A DNA stretch of 64,000 nucleotides from Lepisosteus oculatus (GCF_040954835.1 NC_090698.1:72919284-72983283); one strand, 5' to 3'. Positions 22,754-43,984 are shown, numbered from the stretch's first letter. Numbers and translations are program-made. Notes: generated by a model not told the origin, from the sequence alone.

Positions 22754-23542
22754 TTCTATTGAGGCTTTTATAAGAGTTCCTGCGCGTTTAATATTGAAGC
22801 ATCATTACTGCTGAGCCATCATTAATTGTTTTAGTGCAGACGAAGGTCCCTCTCTCTCATGAGATAGGATTGAGTTAGAAATGCATTCGGCTCATTCCAG
22901 CTCACCCCAGACAATAATAAAGTATAAACATTCTGCACACAGATACACAGTGTAAGAAAACAGGTGGGAACTGAAGGAAAACAAAATCCCATCTCCTCTT
23001 CCTTAACACCTCCAGCTTGCCCTGGTCCTGTAATTGAATGGTTTGTCCATCCCCAGTTGGCCAAGTGTGCAAGACATTGTCCAGGGGCATCTGTGGGTTT
23101 GACTTTGTTCGGACTGTCTCTCTCGCTGCAGCCATGTCGTGTCATATTTTTCTTCAATGTTGTACTTCTGGAACAAGTCTGAGAAACTAAGAAAAGTGTA
23201 ATTTTCCAAAAATGAAAATAAAGATGTCTTGAATGGCAGGGCTGTGTGCTAGTGGGGTTCACCTCGGGATCACTGGGGGTTCCCCCTTTAGCATCTAACT
23301 GTGAGGACACCCCAAAGGCTCTGACACGCAGTGTCTTCGTGCCTCTTTTAACAGCAACGTGATTAAAACAACAGCAACTGAAAACCTGTTAGATTACTTG
23401 TTGACTAGAAACGCAATTTATATTTGTGGTCCTTTATATACGTTTGCCTTTCACCAGGGTTCAGAATGCAGTGCACGAAGATGAGTCAAAGTGTATGCTT
23501 TCATTATTCAAATAGAAACTGGGTAAAACAAACTACTACAGT

Positions 23543-24022
23543 AATAATACTAATTATAATAATTGCTTACACTTATATAGCGCTTTTCTGGACACTCCAC
23601 TCAAAGCGCTTTACAGGTAATGGGGATCCCCTCCACCACCACCAGTGTGCAGCCCCACCTGGATGATGTGACGGCAGCCATAGTGCGCCAGAAGGCTCAC
23701 CACACATCAGATATCAGTGGGGAGGAGAGCAGAGTAATGTAACCAATTCATAGAGGGGGATTATTAGGAGGCCATGATTGGTAAGGGCCAATGGGAAATT
23801 TTGCCAGGACACCGGGGTTACACCCCTACTCTTTTCGAGAAACACCCTGGGATTTTAAAGACCACAGAGAGTCAGGACCTCAGTTTTACATCTCATCCGA
23901 AGGACGGCACCTGTTTACAGTATAGTGTCCCCATCACTATACTGGGGCATTAGGACCCACATGGACCACAGGGTGAGGGCCCCCTGCTGCCCCCACTAAC
24001 ACCTCTTCCAGGGCAACAGTAA
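23543..24022 (-). mobile_element. 5S-SINE, nearly complete, lacking the 5S head
   Basis: Tail at 23543, body through the segment containing CCCTGCTGCCCCCACTAACACC; stops before the 5S-like head. Intergenic between the two arrestin genes. Confidence 0.8.
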
Positions 24023-24718
24023 CGTGTAAGTAAGAGAATACGGCCTTTCCACTCAGACTGGATGCCACCCTGGTCTCTCTTGTGGAGCAGCAAAGTGTCT
24101 GAGGGAGGGCCAGACCTCTCAGCCCTGTGTCCTTTGTGTCTGCTGCCCTCCTGAGTCTTCTGTGTTCTCTGTTCCTTGGCTGATTCTCCTCGAGACGCAG
24201 GAGCTCGCTCTCTGTGGGCAACGTGCACACCTATCCCACAAGGCTGCAGCGAGAGAGGGAAGGCTTACTGTGCCCCTGGAATCCTGCAAGCTCAACACAG
24301 AGTAGGGAGGAGATCCCAAAGCAGAAATCGAGGCCAGCTAGACGAGTGTTTGGTAGCTGGTATGTTAGGGGCTGTGGGCAGGGCTCTGTGGAAGACAGAC
24401 ATCCTCTGTGTGAATGTAAATCCCTTTGGGGAAAAATACAATGTCAGCTGAACAACAACAATAAGAAGTATGTAAGACAGTGGTAAAGGAACAGGTCTAG
24501 AAGGATGCTGAATAATTGCTAAATAGAAGTATAAGAAGATAATGGCTTTATATAAAATTATTTATGAAAATTATTATAGTAACAGATCTCTAATGGCCAG
24601 TGATCATTACATAACTGTGAATTGTTTGCTATAAAGAAGACATAATACTTTCTTTTAGTATACTTTTAATGGTTCTGGCATACTTTCTCGAGGTGTACCG
24701 CTGGTAAATAATAACTAT

Positions 24719-24921
24719 AATGTCCCTATCAGTATACTGGGGCATTAAGACCCACACAGACCACAGGGTGAGCACCCCCTGCTGGCCCCACTAACACCTC
24801 TTCCAGCAGCAGCCTTAGTTTTTCCCAGGAGTCTCTCATCCAGGTACTGACCAGGCTCACACCTGCTGAGCTCCAGTGGGCTTCCAGCTGGGAGTGACAG
24901 GGTGACATAGCTGCTGGCATT
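24719..24921 (-). mobile_element. 5S-SINE, 5' half with 5S head
   Basis: Holds the 5S-like head (24921 to about 24830) and the first part of the body only. It is a separate insertion about 0.7 kb from the headless copy at 23543-24022, not its missing piece in place. Confidence 0.75.
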
Positions 24922-26266
24922 TAGGTGCTGATTAAATATTTCACATAAATCATCAAAAGATTGTCAGTGAACGTTTTAATGATAAGCAAGTATCACCTTG
25001 AAAAAAAGCACAATTCCTGAACTCTTTGTATTTGATTTTTAAACCCCTAGTAAAGTAAATTACATATTTTACTTTATTTCTGAAGTCTGTATCTTTGATT
25101 AAATCCATTAAGCACCAGAATGCTGTATAACTACCCCAAGTTAATTAGATACCTTGGAGTGCATTAGTGTCAAAAAACCTCATTGTTACGAGTGAGTAGG
25201 AAGCTGAGAAGAAAAGGGTCAGGTAAATGATGAAGATTTACCAATCTAGTGCTCACAGGATTTCTTGTTTGCACAAAAAAGTGAGTTTGTAATGAGAGGG
25301 CATTATGTAAAAACACCTGGAAACAATACCAAATCCATAATCCGGCTACCTGCCTGCGCCATCAACAAGTTGTTTTACCTGCTGATAGACACATTAGCTT
25401 TCAAACAGCCGTCAGCGAACACTTTAACTAAGTGTACAATGTTCAAACTGGTCTTCAAAACTTTTAAACTTGTTTTCCAAGTGTCTCTATGTTGAATTCT
25501 ATGCTCGTCTAAAACGTCCACATAAATCATTTAAATTCCGTTTTCTGTGGTGTAAGAAAGAGGAAATCAGAGCCGGGATTATGAAATTGAAATTTTGGAT
25601 TATGCAACGTCCTTGGTGGTGAACTTGTTACATTTGTTCATTGAGCCTCATTTTAGATTCATAAAACAACACAGAATCTAAAACAAGCCATTTGTTTATA
25701 CAATTATTGGAATGCTTATATTTGTTTCTGTGCCTGTTCTTTGATTACTTATACTTGTGTTTCATGAAAACTGTTGCACAGAGAGAAAAATGCTCAGCAA
25801 ACTACATAATGGGTGTGATGGAGACACCTGGTGGCCACAACAGCCTATAGCATGTGAGAACACAGGAGTTGTAGTCCGGACTGCGGAGTGTTTTCTCCTC
25901 ATGCAACACAGACAGGGCAGGCTGCATACTAAACAACCCTCTGGGGGAGCGAAGAGCCTCCTCTCCTCTCCTGAATTATACGTATCATTTCCCTCTCGTT
26001 TCCAACTCGGTTCCCTGGTTTGTGTCCTTTGTCAAAGAAACACGAATCAGGCAACATTTGTAGTCTTTTCTGATTGAGATGAATGAGATTAACTTATTAT
26101 TAACTTTATTGTGGGTTTATTGAACCTGTCACGATATCAGACAGGTTGTTATTTCAGTTCTGATTCCAACATATTTTTGGAAAAATGTGGCGACTAAAAT
26201 TGTTTGCATAATTCTCGCCGAGGCCTTGCTCGAGTACAGTACAACTTTATTAATATTAGGTGGGTA

Positions 26267-26345
26267 GCTGCGTCAGGTTTATTCCATGCTGAAAAAAAGA
26301 AAGAGAACACAACGTTTCGGCTGTGGAGCCTTCTTCAGGTGTGAT
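26267..26345. mobile_element. Single arm of the palindromic MITE-like family
   Basis: Left-arm type with AACACAACGTTTCGGCTGTG and GCCTTCTTCAGGTGTGA. Confidence 0.65.
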
Positions 26346-27348
26346 TCAGGTTAATATTTATTAATATCACAAATATGCAGTTTACCAACTACATATTCAC
26401 CAAAGCTATATTCCACACAGAATACAATGGAAACATTCATTAGGGACGAATATTGGATTCTTCAATCATTATAATGGTAGTAAATTGATCAGCTAAAGAT
26501 CTAGCTCAACACTGCTATTTCAGTGACATGAACTCAGACTGGTTGGCTTTCATGAGCTTACCACAAAGAAAGAACTTTGGCTTTTAAGGAAGTCCCTCAA
26601 GCACACTTCTCCATTTCTAATATAGGAGAGAACTACTATTTTTTAAGTGACGCAATCAACCACAATGAGCCTTGAGATGAGGCATCGCACAAGGCACTGT
26701 GGGGCTAGTAAATGCATTTTCCCGAAATAACCATAAAGCACTTAATGCAGTACAAATAATTGATCATCTCCAGAAATTGTTCAACCTTACAGTCCAATGT
26801 AAGAGTAACCCAACAGTATCAATGACCATGGGCAGTATTCGGAGTAGCAATAATATTCATTGCTGAGGATTTCTCAATAGTGTTCGTATAACAGTATACA
26901 CATAACAGCATACAAGAATAAAGAGAAGACATACATTATCAAGAGTAAACAGAGGTCTTCAAGTGACCTCAACAGCCTGAGTGTCTCTCATGGACTGGGG
27001 AAGCATGGTCTTCAGCACAGTGAAAGTCTTAAATCAGCAGATCGAAGGTCAAGAGTTGGACCACACCCATGTAACATAGTGGCTTAACAGAGGGAGCCGG
27101 TCATGGTCGGGGGCTGTCCGCCCCTAACTGGTGGATTCGGGGGTGCAGAACCCTCCGGATCGGCCACAGCCGCTCCCCTACTGCCCCCCCCCCCCAGGCA
27201 GGACCCACACCTTCAGCCCCTTCGCCCTGCGAACGTGTGGCTCATCCGCTAGGTAGCTCGGGCGGGACTCCCGCAGATTCCGTCTTTGTTTCGTGGGCCG
27301 CCCGCTGGAGAGACGCGGGGGCACGGATCCCGGGATCGAGAGCGGCGA

Positions 27349-34740
<7,392 letters not shown>

Positions 34741-35273
34741 GGCTGGAAAGAGCTGCCCGCTGCAGGGAAGGAAAGCGGAGAGGGATGGAGAGCGCCGGCC
34801 GGTGCCGAAAGACGATGGTCCGGGCGGAAAAAGTTGCGTCTCGGTCAAGTCGGGGAGGAAAATCTCCAGACGTCCCACCCTCACAAGCAGGAGAAACCAA
34901 AATGCCGAGGGTCTCTGCGGGGTGATCAACCCACTCCCCAACGGAAGTGGGAGTGGTGGTTACTGGATAAACAAGAAGGGCGGCGGAAAGCTCAGGGTGG
35001 ACGGACCAGGTCGATAATGGAAATCAGCTGAGCGATCTAGTACCGTTTTTTAAAAAATAAATAAACTAACATTCATTTTTGATCGTGCAAATGGTTTACT
35101 TCAGGAAATCTGAATAGCAAAACAACTCAACTCGAATGGCAAGCTCATAGTTGGAGGTAGTAAACTCAACTTCACTTGAATCGCAAAACAGCAGATACAA
35201 CTTCATCCGAGCCCCGTGTAGGATCAGCTGCTACTTAGAAACAGAGCGGTAACCTCGACAGATATTGAAATAT

Positions 35274-35486
35274 TGTAACGCAACGGGGGTTCAGGTGGGC
35301 GCCCTGGCCGCATGAGGTCGGCCCCCCACCGTCAGGGGCTCGAACCCGGGACTCCCGCGTCACTCAGCAGGGACCCAGCCCGGTGAGCTAAAGAGAGATG
35401 TAGTCCTGCCATCACAGGGAAGGGTGGTGACGTCACCTGCTCTGGTAAGCCGGCTCTTGCACACCCTGATGGCCGTATGCGTTACA
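35274..35486 (-). mobile_element. Solo LTR of the same miniature element family
   Basis: A 213-bp segment with ends TGTAACGC and GCGTTACA matches the 62.6-63.1 kb LTRs in reverse orientation, but is shorter and more diverged. Flanks are ATAT and ACAT, an imperfect 4-bp target duplication. The tRNA-like A box (35390-35384) and B box (35346-35337) are kept at the same 44-nt spacing. Confidence 0.75.
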
Positions 35487-35658
35487 ACATGAACACTTTA
35501 TTTTCACGCTAGTTATTTTGAGACTTCAAATGTTGCGTGATGCCTGGTGTCTGAAGCGTCACGAAGTTCCTGACCATAAATCGCCGTTTCTTCTACAAGT
35601 TCATACAGCCGTAAGGCGAAGAGCACGGTGTTATACTGTACATCGAGTTACATGCATG

Positions 35659-35676
35659 TTATTATTATTATTATTA

Positions 35677-35707
<31 letters not shown>
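35659..35707. repeat. ATT microsatellite
   Basis: Nearly pure run of ATT trinucleotides with one interruption, just upstream of the arrdc3-like gene region. Confidence 0.9.
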
Positions 35708-37335
35708 GTGTGACTTTTGAGACGCTGAATTTGCATTGTTTCGAGGGCACAGGACCCGAAACGTGCGCTACACAACTAAAGATGGGCAATTTTTGCATGA
35801 TTTACAAAAGAAACATGATCCGCTGTACTCTGTTTTATTAATGCAAAAGTTTGTGTGTTTCCCGTTTCATAAAACCCCCCCAATAAACTAGCATTAATTT
35901 AAATCGTGCAAATGTTTACTTACTAAACTCTGAATAGCAAGACAGGAAATGTTACTTAATTCTAGCTCCGCGAAGGATCAGCTGCTTAGAAACTGAGCGA
36001 CAGATAAGATAAAATAACATGCATACTAAAACTTCATATTTAAAGTCTCTTATATTGTCAAGTTACTAGTACAAATAATGAAGAAGGAGTCATGAAATAT
36101 TCTGGCAGAAATGTTTCCACAGGAAAGACCAGAATATCTTCTCAGCTGTCACCCTCAAAATAAAGTAACCCTTTATATAGCATATGGTTAATGGGCTCAG
36201 GGCGACAGCCATTTTAAGCAGAGACCTTTATACACTCCGGTGGCAGCGGTGGCAAAACAAAATTTAAGATTGCAGGGTATTTTACCGCACGGTAGGCGGC
36301 CCACAATGCTGTGAAGCTGCTAACATTTGGCAACAGGAACCGTCTTCCTCCGTTGCATAAATAAAAAAAAAAACTGTCTTCTTCCTCGCATTACCTTTCG
36401 AACTAAAAGGCATCCCAACACGCGCCTCGGGGGAAAAATCCCCGGACAGGGTAAAGTTACATTTCAATTTTTTTTGTTTGGTTTTGACAGAATCCTCAAA
36501 ATTAGGTGGAGTGGGATACTACTCTTTTTTAACATCAAGCTTGGACCAAATTTAAGACAGTACCCAATCTAACACAGCACCAGAGTAACCCATCTTCATC
36601 ACTTTACCATCCCTGACATTCTGTGTGGAGTAGATTGATATTCTGTGATTGCACCTACTACACTATGTGACAATCAAAAAGAGTCATATTGTGTTTTAGA
36701 TTCTTGCAATCTACAGACACTATAGGTATTGTTTATTTCAGTACATTCACAATTATGTAGGAATTTTCAAGTGCAGCTCTGTTTCATGATGTTAAGTAAA
36801 AAGAAAATCAATAAATTGAAATATAATGAACGTTTTAGCCAACACGTTATCAGAAAGCTCTTTTTCCTCTTTTATCCTGGTTAATGTCAGGGCAGCCCAG
36901 AGCTCATCCCAACAGAAAACTGCCCAACTTTTTCAGAAACAGATTTTACAGACACGGAACCGAATGGTTTTGTAATAGCAGCCACAAATGTAGTATGCAG
37001 CAGTGTGTGCTCTACATACATCGCTCGACTTAAAACCCAGTCCTGCCTCCTTATAATGAGTCTTTCACTTGATAACAGAAATAAAACTTCCATTTAGAAA
37101 CAACCACCGTAATGTTTGTTGTTCTTAATTAGGGCCATCTGGTATTCGAAGAAAATTCAACTGCAGAGACATTTGGCATTGAAAAATCAACAACATGCAG
37201 TGTCTTGAAAGAAAGAAGCCACTGGTGAAAGTATCTCACTTCACTGTGCACAGAAGACCTTCAACAAGAGATTGACAAGGGCTCCGCTGCAAGATGCTAA
37301 CCTTTAATCAACACTAAATCAGAAAGGAAATCAGA

Positions 37336-37505
37336 AAGGAACAGGTGAAGGTTTATTCCAGGCTGAAAAGAGAAGAAAAGAAACACAACGTTTCGTCTGT
37401 GCAGCCTTCACACCCCAAGAAATGTTGTGTTTTCTTCTCTTTTCAGCATGGAAGAAATTTACCTGTTCCTTTGCAGCCTGCGCCTGCTGACGGAGCTCCT
37501 TACTT
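37336..37505. mobile_element. Palindromic MITE-like element
   Basis: The left arm (AAGGAACAGGTGAAGGTTTA..AAACACAACG) and the right arm (GTTGTGTTTTCTTCTCTTTT..ACCTGTTCCTTT, ending 37472) are reverse complements around a short centre. The same family recurs at 50130-50308 and 41283-41440, with single arms elsewhere. Confidence 0.7.
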
Positions 37506-39739
37506 GAACTAATTCAATCAGGCTGGATTAGAGTTTTCTGGGGAAAAAAAGGTATTGTATTGGATAGGGCAGGTAGAAAATGGAAGGATGGAATAAATTT
37601 CATCCACCGGCTCTTTTGGTGTCGAAGGATTATCCTCCACTGTAGTGCGGCCCCGCCTGGGAGATACACAGCTGCCGTTCAACCAGGAGAACAACTGCAC
37701 AGCAGAGCAGGGAGAGGAGTGAGAAATGACAATTCACAGATCACAAAGGTTCTTTCAGCACGATCTGCTTCTAAAAAACAACTCCAGGACGTTACGTGTG
37801 ATAGACAGTAAGAAATCCCTTGGTTTGATTTGGCCAACCTCTTAGCGGGTAGGCCCTGCGCTAGCAATTAGCAATTCTCTGTTGGAAGTGCCCATTTCCA
37901 GTTTTCTGTCGGAAGTGACTGTTGGACGAGCTGTGTTAATGGCCTGTAAATAGCGTCTCTTCTTTCCACAAATACAATTTGCAGAACCTTAAGTGGTTCA
38001 GAGTGTTTCACTCCGTGCAACTTGATGGAATCCAGGCTCTTTACTTTCAGTTTCTAGTGCGGACTTTATAATCAGACCCCAGCAAGGATTTCAAAAGCAG
38101 TACAAAGCAATGCTACTGTACGGTATATCTTTATTCAGTTTACAGATTTAGTCTATAAAATCAATACAGTGGCCATAACCTGCAACGCGTGAAAGGGAAA
38201 GACGGTGCACTTTTAGAAGCAGTGTGTTCTAGGCTTTAGGAGATCCTATGCTGTTGTGAAGAGATGTGCGACAACAAGAAAATTCCAACATCATAATCAT
38301 TCTTAGGTATCTGTCCTTATCCTTACAACACCAGGGAGTACAGAGATGGCTTTGAGAAATTTCATGTCAGCTTAATAGGCCAGGACATTACATGTCCAAG
38401 TAATCTCAGCACTGAAGAGACAGACTGATTTTAGGATTTAAGCAAGGGACTGTTGTCCTATAGTTGTGCCAATTTATATATGCTTTTTGTGGTACCTACC
38501 ACATTAAAGAAATCTCTCACTTGTTTACTAATGCTCTTTGGAATATGGAGAAAAAGTAGTTTTGTTTGTTGGAATATGGAGAAAAATTAGTTTTTCTCTG
38601 TATAGAGATTTAATTCTGTGCTAGGTCTTCATTTACTTCATTGTACCTCATTTACAAAATTGAGTTCACATCTCTCACAGGTCTTGTACAATGTTGTAAA
38701 TAATAGTAGTGAACACTGTGTGTTGAGTGTTAATATACTATTTGTAAATGTGTCGTTTAAGCTCGCTGCCTTGTTTATTACTCTACCATCTCACTCTGAC
38801 CGGAACAAAGAAATCACGAGCCAGCAAGTGTAACCTCTCAGTATTCTCTGACAATGGGGTGTGTGTAACTGTTAACTTTTAGAACTTGCTTGCGCATGTC
38901 AGACTATAATCTTATTTTTATAGCTTTAACCTCCTCTTATTTATTGATGCCTCGAAGCTTGTAACAATATGCTGCATTAGATGTCTATGTGTTTGCTCAA
39001 TGCAATTATTAGTGTACAAAACATGCAAAGAACCCTGTACATCAGACAGCATTTCCCCACTTCTACCCATTGAAACCCATCTAATTGATTTTGTATTTAA
39101 TCTGGAATTCGCAGATGTAACACACTATATTTTTCCCAATGTCTTGCTGTCTCATTGTGCCTCTCAGGTTTTCTGCTCTGTAGCAAGACAGACAACTCCT
39201 ACCCTTTGCAAGGCTAATTTCCTCAGTCTTTTTTTCTTTGTTTACTGAATGTTTGTAACCCTGAGAAGTAAACTATGAGTATTTCCCCATGTCCTCAAAG
39301 GGATTGGCACAGTCAACTCTATGGAGCTGAGAAATCTGAAACCACAAGTGCAAACAATGGAGAAGGGCATTTATGGCGTAGCATAAAGGCACCTTTTAGA
39401 CAAAGAGATCTGGGTGTCTGAATCAATCCACCAGCCAAACCCTAGCTAATAAGTTGTTTGACTTGGGGGCGGGGGGGCATAGTTCTTCAGTTTTTCAGTT
39501 CATCAAACCCAAGCCAGTTGGTAGCTACCCGGTCAGGTGGTTGGCTCTGTTTATTTCCAGAAACTGATTGGTGAGAAACTGAATCAGAAACCGATTGGTC
39601 AACTAGCTACTGAATGGCCTCCTATTGTTACTAATGGTTCTGATATTCTTCTGATGGTCTTAGATCATTAGGGATGTAGGTTGATGCTCAAAGGCACTGA
39701 CAAACAGCACACATCATAATTCTTCAGAACGAACAGTGA

Positions 39740-39835
39740 AACCCAAACCAGAGGAAAAGTGGAAACTAGATGGAAGTGCATTTAAAACAGAGAATGGGAG
39801 ACGTTTCCTCACCCACAGCCCTGAGTAGGGGGAGT
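39740..39835 (+). mobile_element. CR1 LINE 3' remnant
   Basis: Matches the CR1 3' motif GGAAACTAGATGGAAGTGCA and a degraded TTTCCTCACCCACAG, as in the 57.76 kb copy. Short tail-like pieces precede it at about 39540-39620. Confidence 0.5.
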
Positions 39836-39903
39836 CATGTTCGGATCTGCAGAATGGAAAAAATGAAAGATCTTGTAAGGTGGGTTTCTACAGTACTTAA
39901 CAT

Positions 39904-40090
39904 AAGAGATACGTTCACTTTATTGGCCATATACAATTTCTTGCATTAGGAATGTGTATTTTTTCACAGACCCCAGCTTGCTCTCCATGAGACACACAGA
40001 CAGGGAGAGAAGTAGGATTCCTCTGCCGACCGCGGGATACAGACCGGCAATCTTCCTTAGCCAGAGTGCCACCGCACTGCCCAGTAAATC
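39904..40090 (-). mobile_element. LINE-type 3'-end repeat, internally deleted
   Basis: Partner of 53635-53895 with the central ~75 bp missing; same terminal motifs. Confidence 0.55.
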
Positions 40091-41282
40091 AATACTGTGT
40101 TTACTAATACATTTCATACATAGGCAATTTCATTCAAGGACTCTGTGTATTACAGTAAGGGAAGTCCCAAGAAAATCTTAATGTGTGTACATCAGCTAAT
40201 GACTTTTTCTGTACTTTATTTTTCAATATCTAAATTTCATCAGCAGGAAACAACAACACAGTGACACATGACCCTGTACAATTCAGTGTGCTCAGTAATG
40301 TAAAAATGCTAATGGAATTCATTTAAATGGTTTTTGTGTCTTACTGGAAAGATCTAATAGACAAAAACCATGGACATCTATGTGCATTAATATTAAAAGG
40401 CTATTTTCTTCAAATGCATTTCTTTCTGTTACTTTCCTCTCTGCAACCTTTTTGTTTTGGTTCTTGAATTCAGTAAAAGTACAGTCCCCTTCAAAGTAAT
40501 GTTTTTTCAGAATTTAAAAACTTTCCTGTAAGCCATTCTTTTTTGTATTTAAACAAGACAAGGAATGATTTTTAACATGAAATGTTCTCAGAATTATGAG
40601 GTTCTGTTGCTTTGTGTGTTTCGAGGAATGGGACACTAGTCTTTACTAATGTATGGGATTATACTGCATGCACTTTATTGCATTTCTATACAATTACATT
40701 ATGTGTAGTTGTGTTTGGCTAAATATTTGTACAGTAGGATTGTACATTTTGTGTATTTACTAGTTGGCAAGCTGAACATGTGAAACTCTGCCCTCTGCTG
40801 TTCATTTTTTATTATTCTGCGCAAAACGGCAGATCTCACACTATCTTGCGAAGAGAGTTGAACTGTTTATTCGAGGTATGGAGGATATGCAGTCAAGCAG
40901 TGTTTGTATACCTTTACATTACCAGGTCTTTAAGAACTTTTTAAAGCTATTATTTTTTTTAATTTAAGCACAAAATAGTTGAATTGCACAGTTAAGAAAA
41001 CACAAGGAATTAAAATCTACAGATGTAATAGTCCTTCAGCACCAGGACTTTTAGTTTTAAATCTCACTTGAAAGGAAACGGAAATACAAAATTGACTTTG
41101 GTAATATTTTATTTTGCATAAACTGATGTAAAATTAGGTGGGGATTTTCATATTAAATTAACATTAAAATGTGCCTTGCTGCTTTCATTAAAAAAAATCA
41201 GACAACAGACCACAGCAGAAGCAATAAAACGTATAGGGGCTGTAGAATTGCTGATGTAGTACTCATCTATAACTTAAAATAA

Positions 41283-41440
41283 TAGTTTTATCCCATGCTG
41301 AAAAGAGAAGAAAGGAAACACAACGTTTTGGCTGTGGAACCTTCTTCGGATGTGAGCACACTCACTTCTGTACAATTTACTTGTTCCTTTGCAGCCTGCA
41401 CATGCTGACACAGCTGCGTTCTTGAACCACTTCATCTATA
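41283..41440. mobile_element. Palindromic MITE-like element, partial right arm
   Basis: Full left arm through GCTGTGGAACCTTCTTCGGATGTGAG, then a shortened right arm (TTACTTGTTCCTTTGCAGCC). Confidence 0.65.
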
Positions 41441-41499
41441 TCTATATCTGTTAAGCTAGAGGACCACATTTATGGAAATAGCATCCTAGGAGGTAGTCA

Positions 41500-42720
41500 G
41501 CCTGTGCAGATGGATTAGATGTTAGAGTTCTTTGAATGACAGTAATGAACACACAGAGCATGGGATATGGCGTATTTAGATTTTCAGGAGACTTTTGATA
41601 AAGTTCCCCATAAAAGAGTAATTCTCAAATTGCAACAGTAGGCATCCAGGGCAACAAGAGCATTTGAATTGCGAACTGGTTATTAAATAGAGAACAGAGG
41701 ATAGAGCAGTTTCTCAGATTAGGGTAATGTAATACTAGTGCAGTACCACAGGAATCTGTACCAGGTCTACTGCTTTTCTTTATTTATATCGGCAATCTAG
41801 ATTCCACAATAGCTAAGAAATTACTCAAATCTGCAGATAATACTAAATTAGGAGGATTTGTAAACACTGTAGAAGGCGAAAATGAAATTCAAAACGATTC
41901 AGGACTGGGCTGACACATCAGGCCGATGAAGTTTAATGTAGACGAGTGTGGGGTTTTGCATGCACGCAGTAAAAACAAGTTATAAATACAATTTGGGGAG
42001 CACTGAGCTAGCAGGTGTGTATTTTGACAAATCATTTACTGTACATCTTCTAGATAATGTAGGGAAGTAATTAAAAAGGCAAACAGAAGTAGTATAATAT
42101 ACAGTATAGTTATAAGCACAGAATTTAAAACATAGGCAGTTATCTTAAAATTGTAAAATGCGGTACCATGGCTGCATTTAGAAAAAATCTGCACAATTTT
42201 GGTCAACACATTTTAGACGCAATATTGCTGCTCTGGAATTAATCGAGAGAAGAGCACCTAAATACAGTCGAGGGCTTGATGGACTGTCCTACACTGACGG
42301 AGCAGCATCTCTTTAGTCTTGGACACTATGAGGGGATCTGATACAAGTAGTCCGAACCCTGAAAGACACTGACAAGGACTCCCAGGGGATTTTCTCCGAA
42401 AGAATATTGAAACACAAGCCGGAGCACTCAAGTGGAGACTTTGTGAGAGGGAATTTAAACCTGAAAACAGGAGGCATGCCATTATGTGGAACAAGTTTCC
42501 AAGCCAGGCAGTTAAAGCCGATTCCCTGGTTTCTTTCAGGAGAGGGCCGGATGAGATCCTTGGATCAATGAACTATTCACTACCAAACGGGCCTGATGGT
42601 CTGCTCTCATTTGTCACTTTCCTTATGAATATACTACACTGACAGGCTAAAAGAACCAACCCTTTTTAGTCTTGAACAGAGAGAATCGTGAGGAAACCCA
42701 GTACAATTATGAGAACTCCT
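41500..42720 (+). mobile_element. Decayed CR1 LINE reverse-transcriptase and C-terminal region
   Basis: Recognisable in shifting frames: YLDFQETFDKVPHKRVILKLQ-like at about 41570, GLLLFFIYIGNLDS-like and SADNTKLGG at about 41770-41860, WADTSG and FNVDECRVLHA-like at about 41910-41960, then the C-terminal TDGAASL and FRRGPDEILGS-like end at 42290-42570. A second, partial C-terminal copy starts at about 42634 (CTGACAGGCTAAAAGAACC). Many stops. Confidence 0.75.
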
Positions 42721-43824
42721 CCAGGGAATTGAAAAGTGTGACTCACTGGGCTTCTGCAGGATTAGCTGCTGTGCACTGTGGCAGACTCCGGAGCTTATGA
42801 AAGGAGAGAGGAGGACAGATCCATTAACATTACCACAGTGCAGCACAAATATCTATTTTGTCTTCATGCAAATTTCCACAACAAGTAATCAGAAAACAAT
42901 TTGACTTTAAATTTGGATAATGAAAAATATATTTCACACTTAGTTTACTGTAGTGGTTTTAAAGTTTAAACCATACAGTATCATACTGTACTTGATGCAC
43001 ATAGAGTATACTTATATAGTATACCGATCATTGATCGATAGTGTATGCTATTGTTTGTGCATATCTGTGGATATGACTTCATGCGATTCTCTTGTGAGGA
43101 AAAATTCCATAACAATTAAGGTTATGGAAACATTCACTAACAATTCTCTAACGATAAAATAAGTTGTAAACTATGTTCACATTTCTGAATATGAAGTAAT
43201 AACACGGATGAACCCCCAGACCAACAATCTCCAGGTTCCCCTGAAACTGCAAGAGAATTTAAAGATGCCTTTAGACAGAAGTTTAACAAAACAAAAAGTT
43301 TTTTTTATATGTATACAGCATTTAGTTCTAAATACAAATATAAATGTATTTTTTTTTGCAGCCACTTTTTCTTCCTAGTAGTTGAGAAGATTATACTCTG
43401 TTCCCTTATGTTACAGGGTTACTCCCTGGAAATCAGACACAAGAAGGGCATGGGGCACAGGGGGGATCTTTCTGTAGGCTGAAGAATTATAGAGGAGACA
43501 AGTTGTGTCTCTTTTCCTTTGTGCATGAGGTTCGACCCTATACGAAAACACTATTTTTACAGGTGGAAGAACAAGGGGAATGGACCAACATCACCGGACT
43601 AGGAAAAGTTCCAGAATCTGGGAAGAGAAGGTCAGATCTGAAAGCTCTCCTATTGGTAAAATAAGAAACAGACGTTAGTTTTATTTTATTTAGTTATTTA
43701 TTATTTATCGTTTTTATTCCAGAGAGGTCACATTGTATGGAATGTACAAAGACCATCATTATTATTAGTAATAATACTCAGCAGCAACAACCAACAGTAT
43801 AGACAGTCATATCACATTTGCCAA

Positions 43825-43945
43825 ACCGCTTTATACAATACCATACGGTGTTGCAGGAAGCCGGAGCCTACCTGGCCAGCAACGAGCGCAAGGCAGGGTA
43901 CACCCTGGACAGGACGCCAGTCCATCAGGGCCAGCGCAAGCCAGT
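43825..43945 (-). mobile_element. tRNA-type SINE 3' fragment
   Basis: Contains the complement of GGCGTCCTGTCCAGGGTGTA and GCCTTGCGCTCG, which matches the 3' part of the SINE type at 50490-50800. Confidence 0.5.
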
Positions 43946-43984
43946 CATACATGGGGACAATCTGGAGGCCACGGTAAAGGCCGA

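Larger units (their letters stand above)
20440..27348. other. Intergenic gap between the two arrestin genes
   Basis: No coding exon recognised. It holds the SINE copies, MITE arms and hairpin listed separately. The 3' UTR of the arrdc3-like gene should lie in its upper end (below 27349), but no single poly(A) signal stands out among several TTTATT motifs. Confidence 0.55.
35500..39500. other. Region upstream of the arrdc3-like gene, no gene seen
   Basis: ATT microsatellite at 35659 and the palindromic MITE at 37336; otherwise only short frames and unique-looking AT-rich sequence. Confidence 0.5.
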
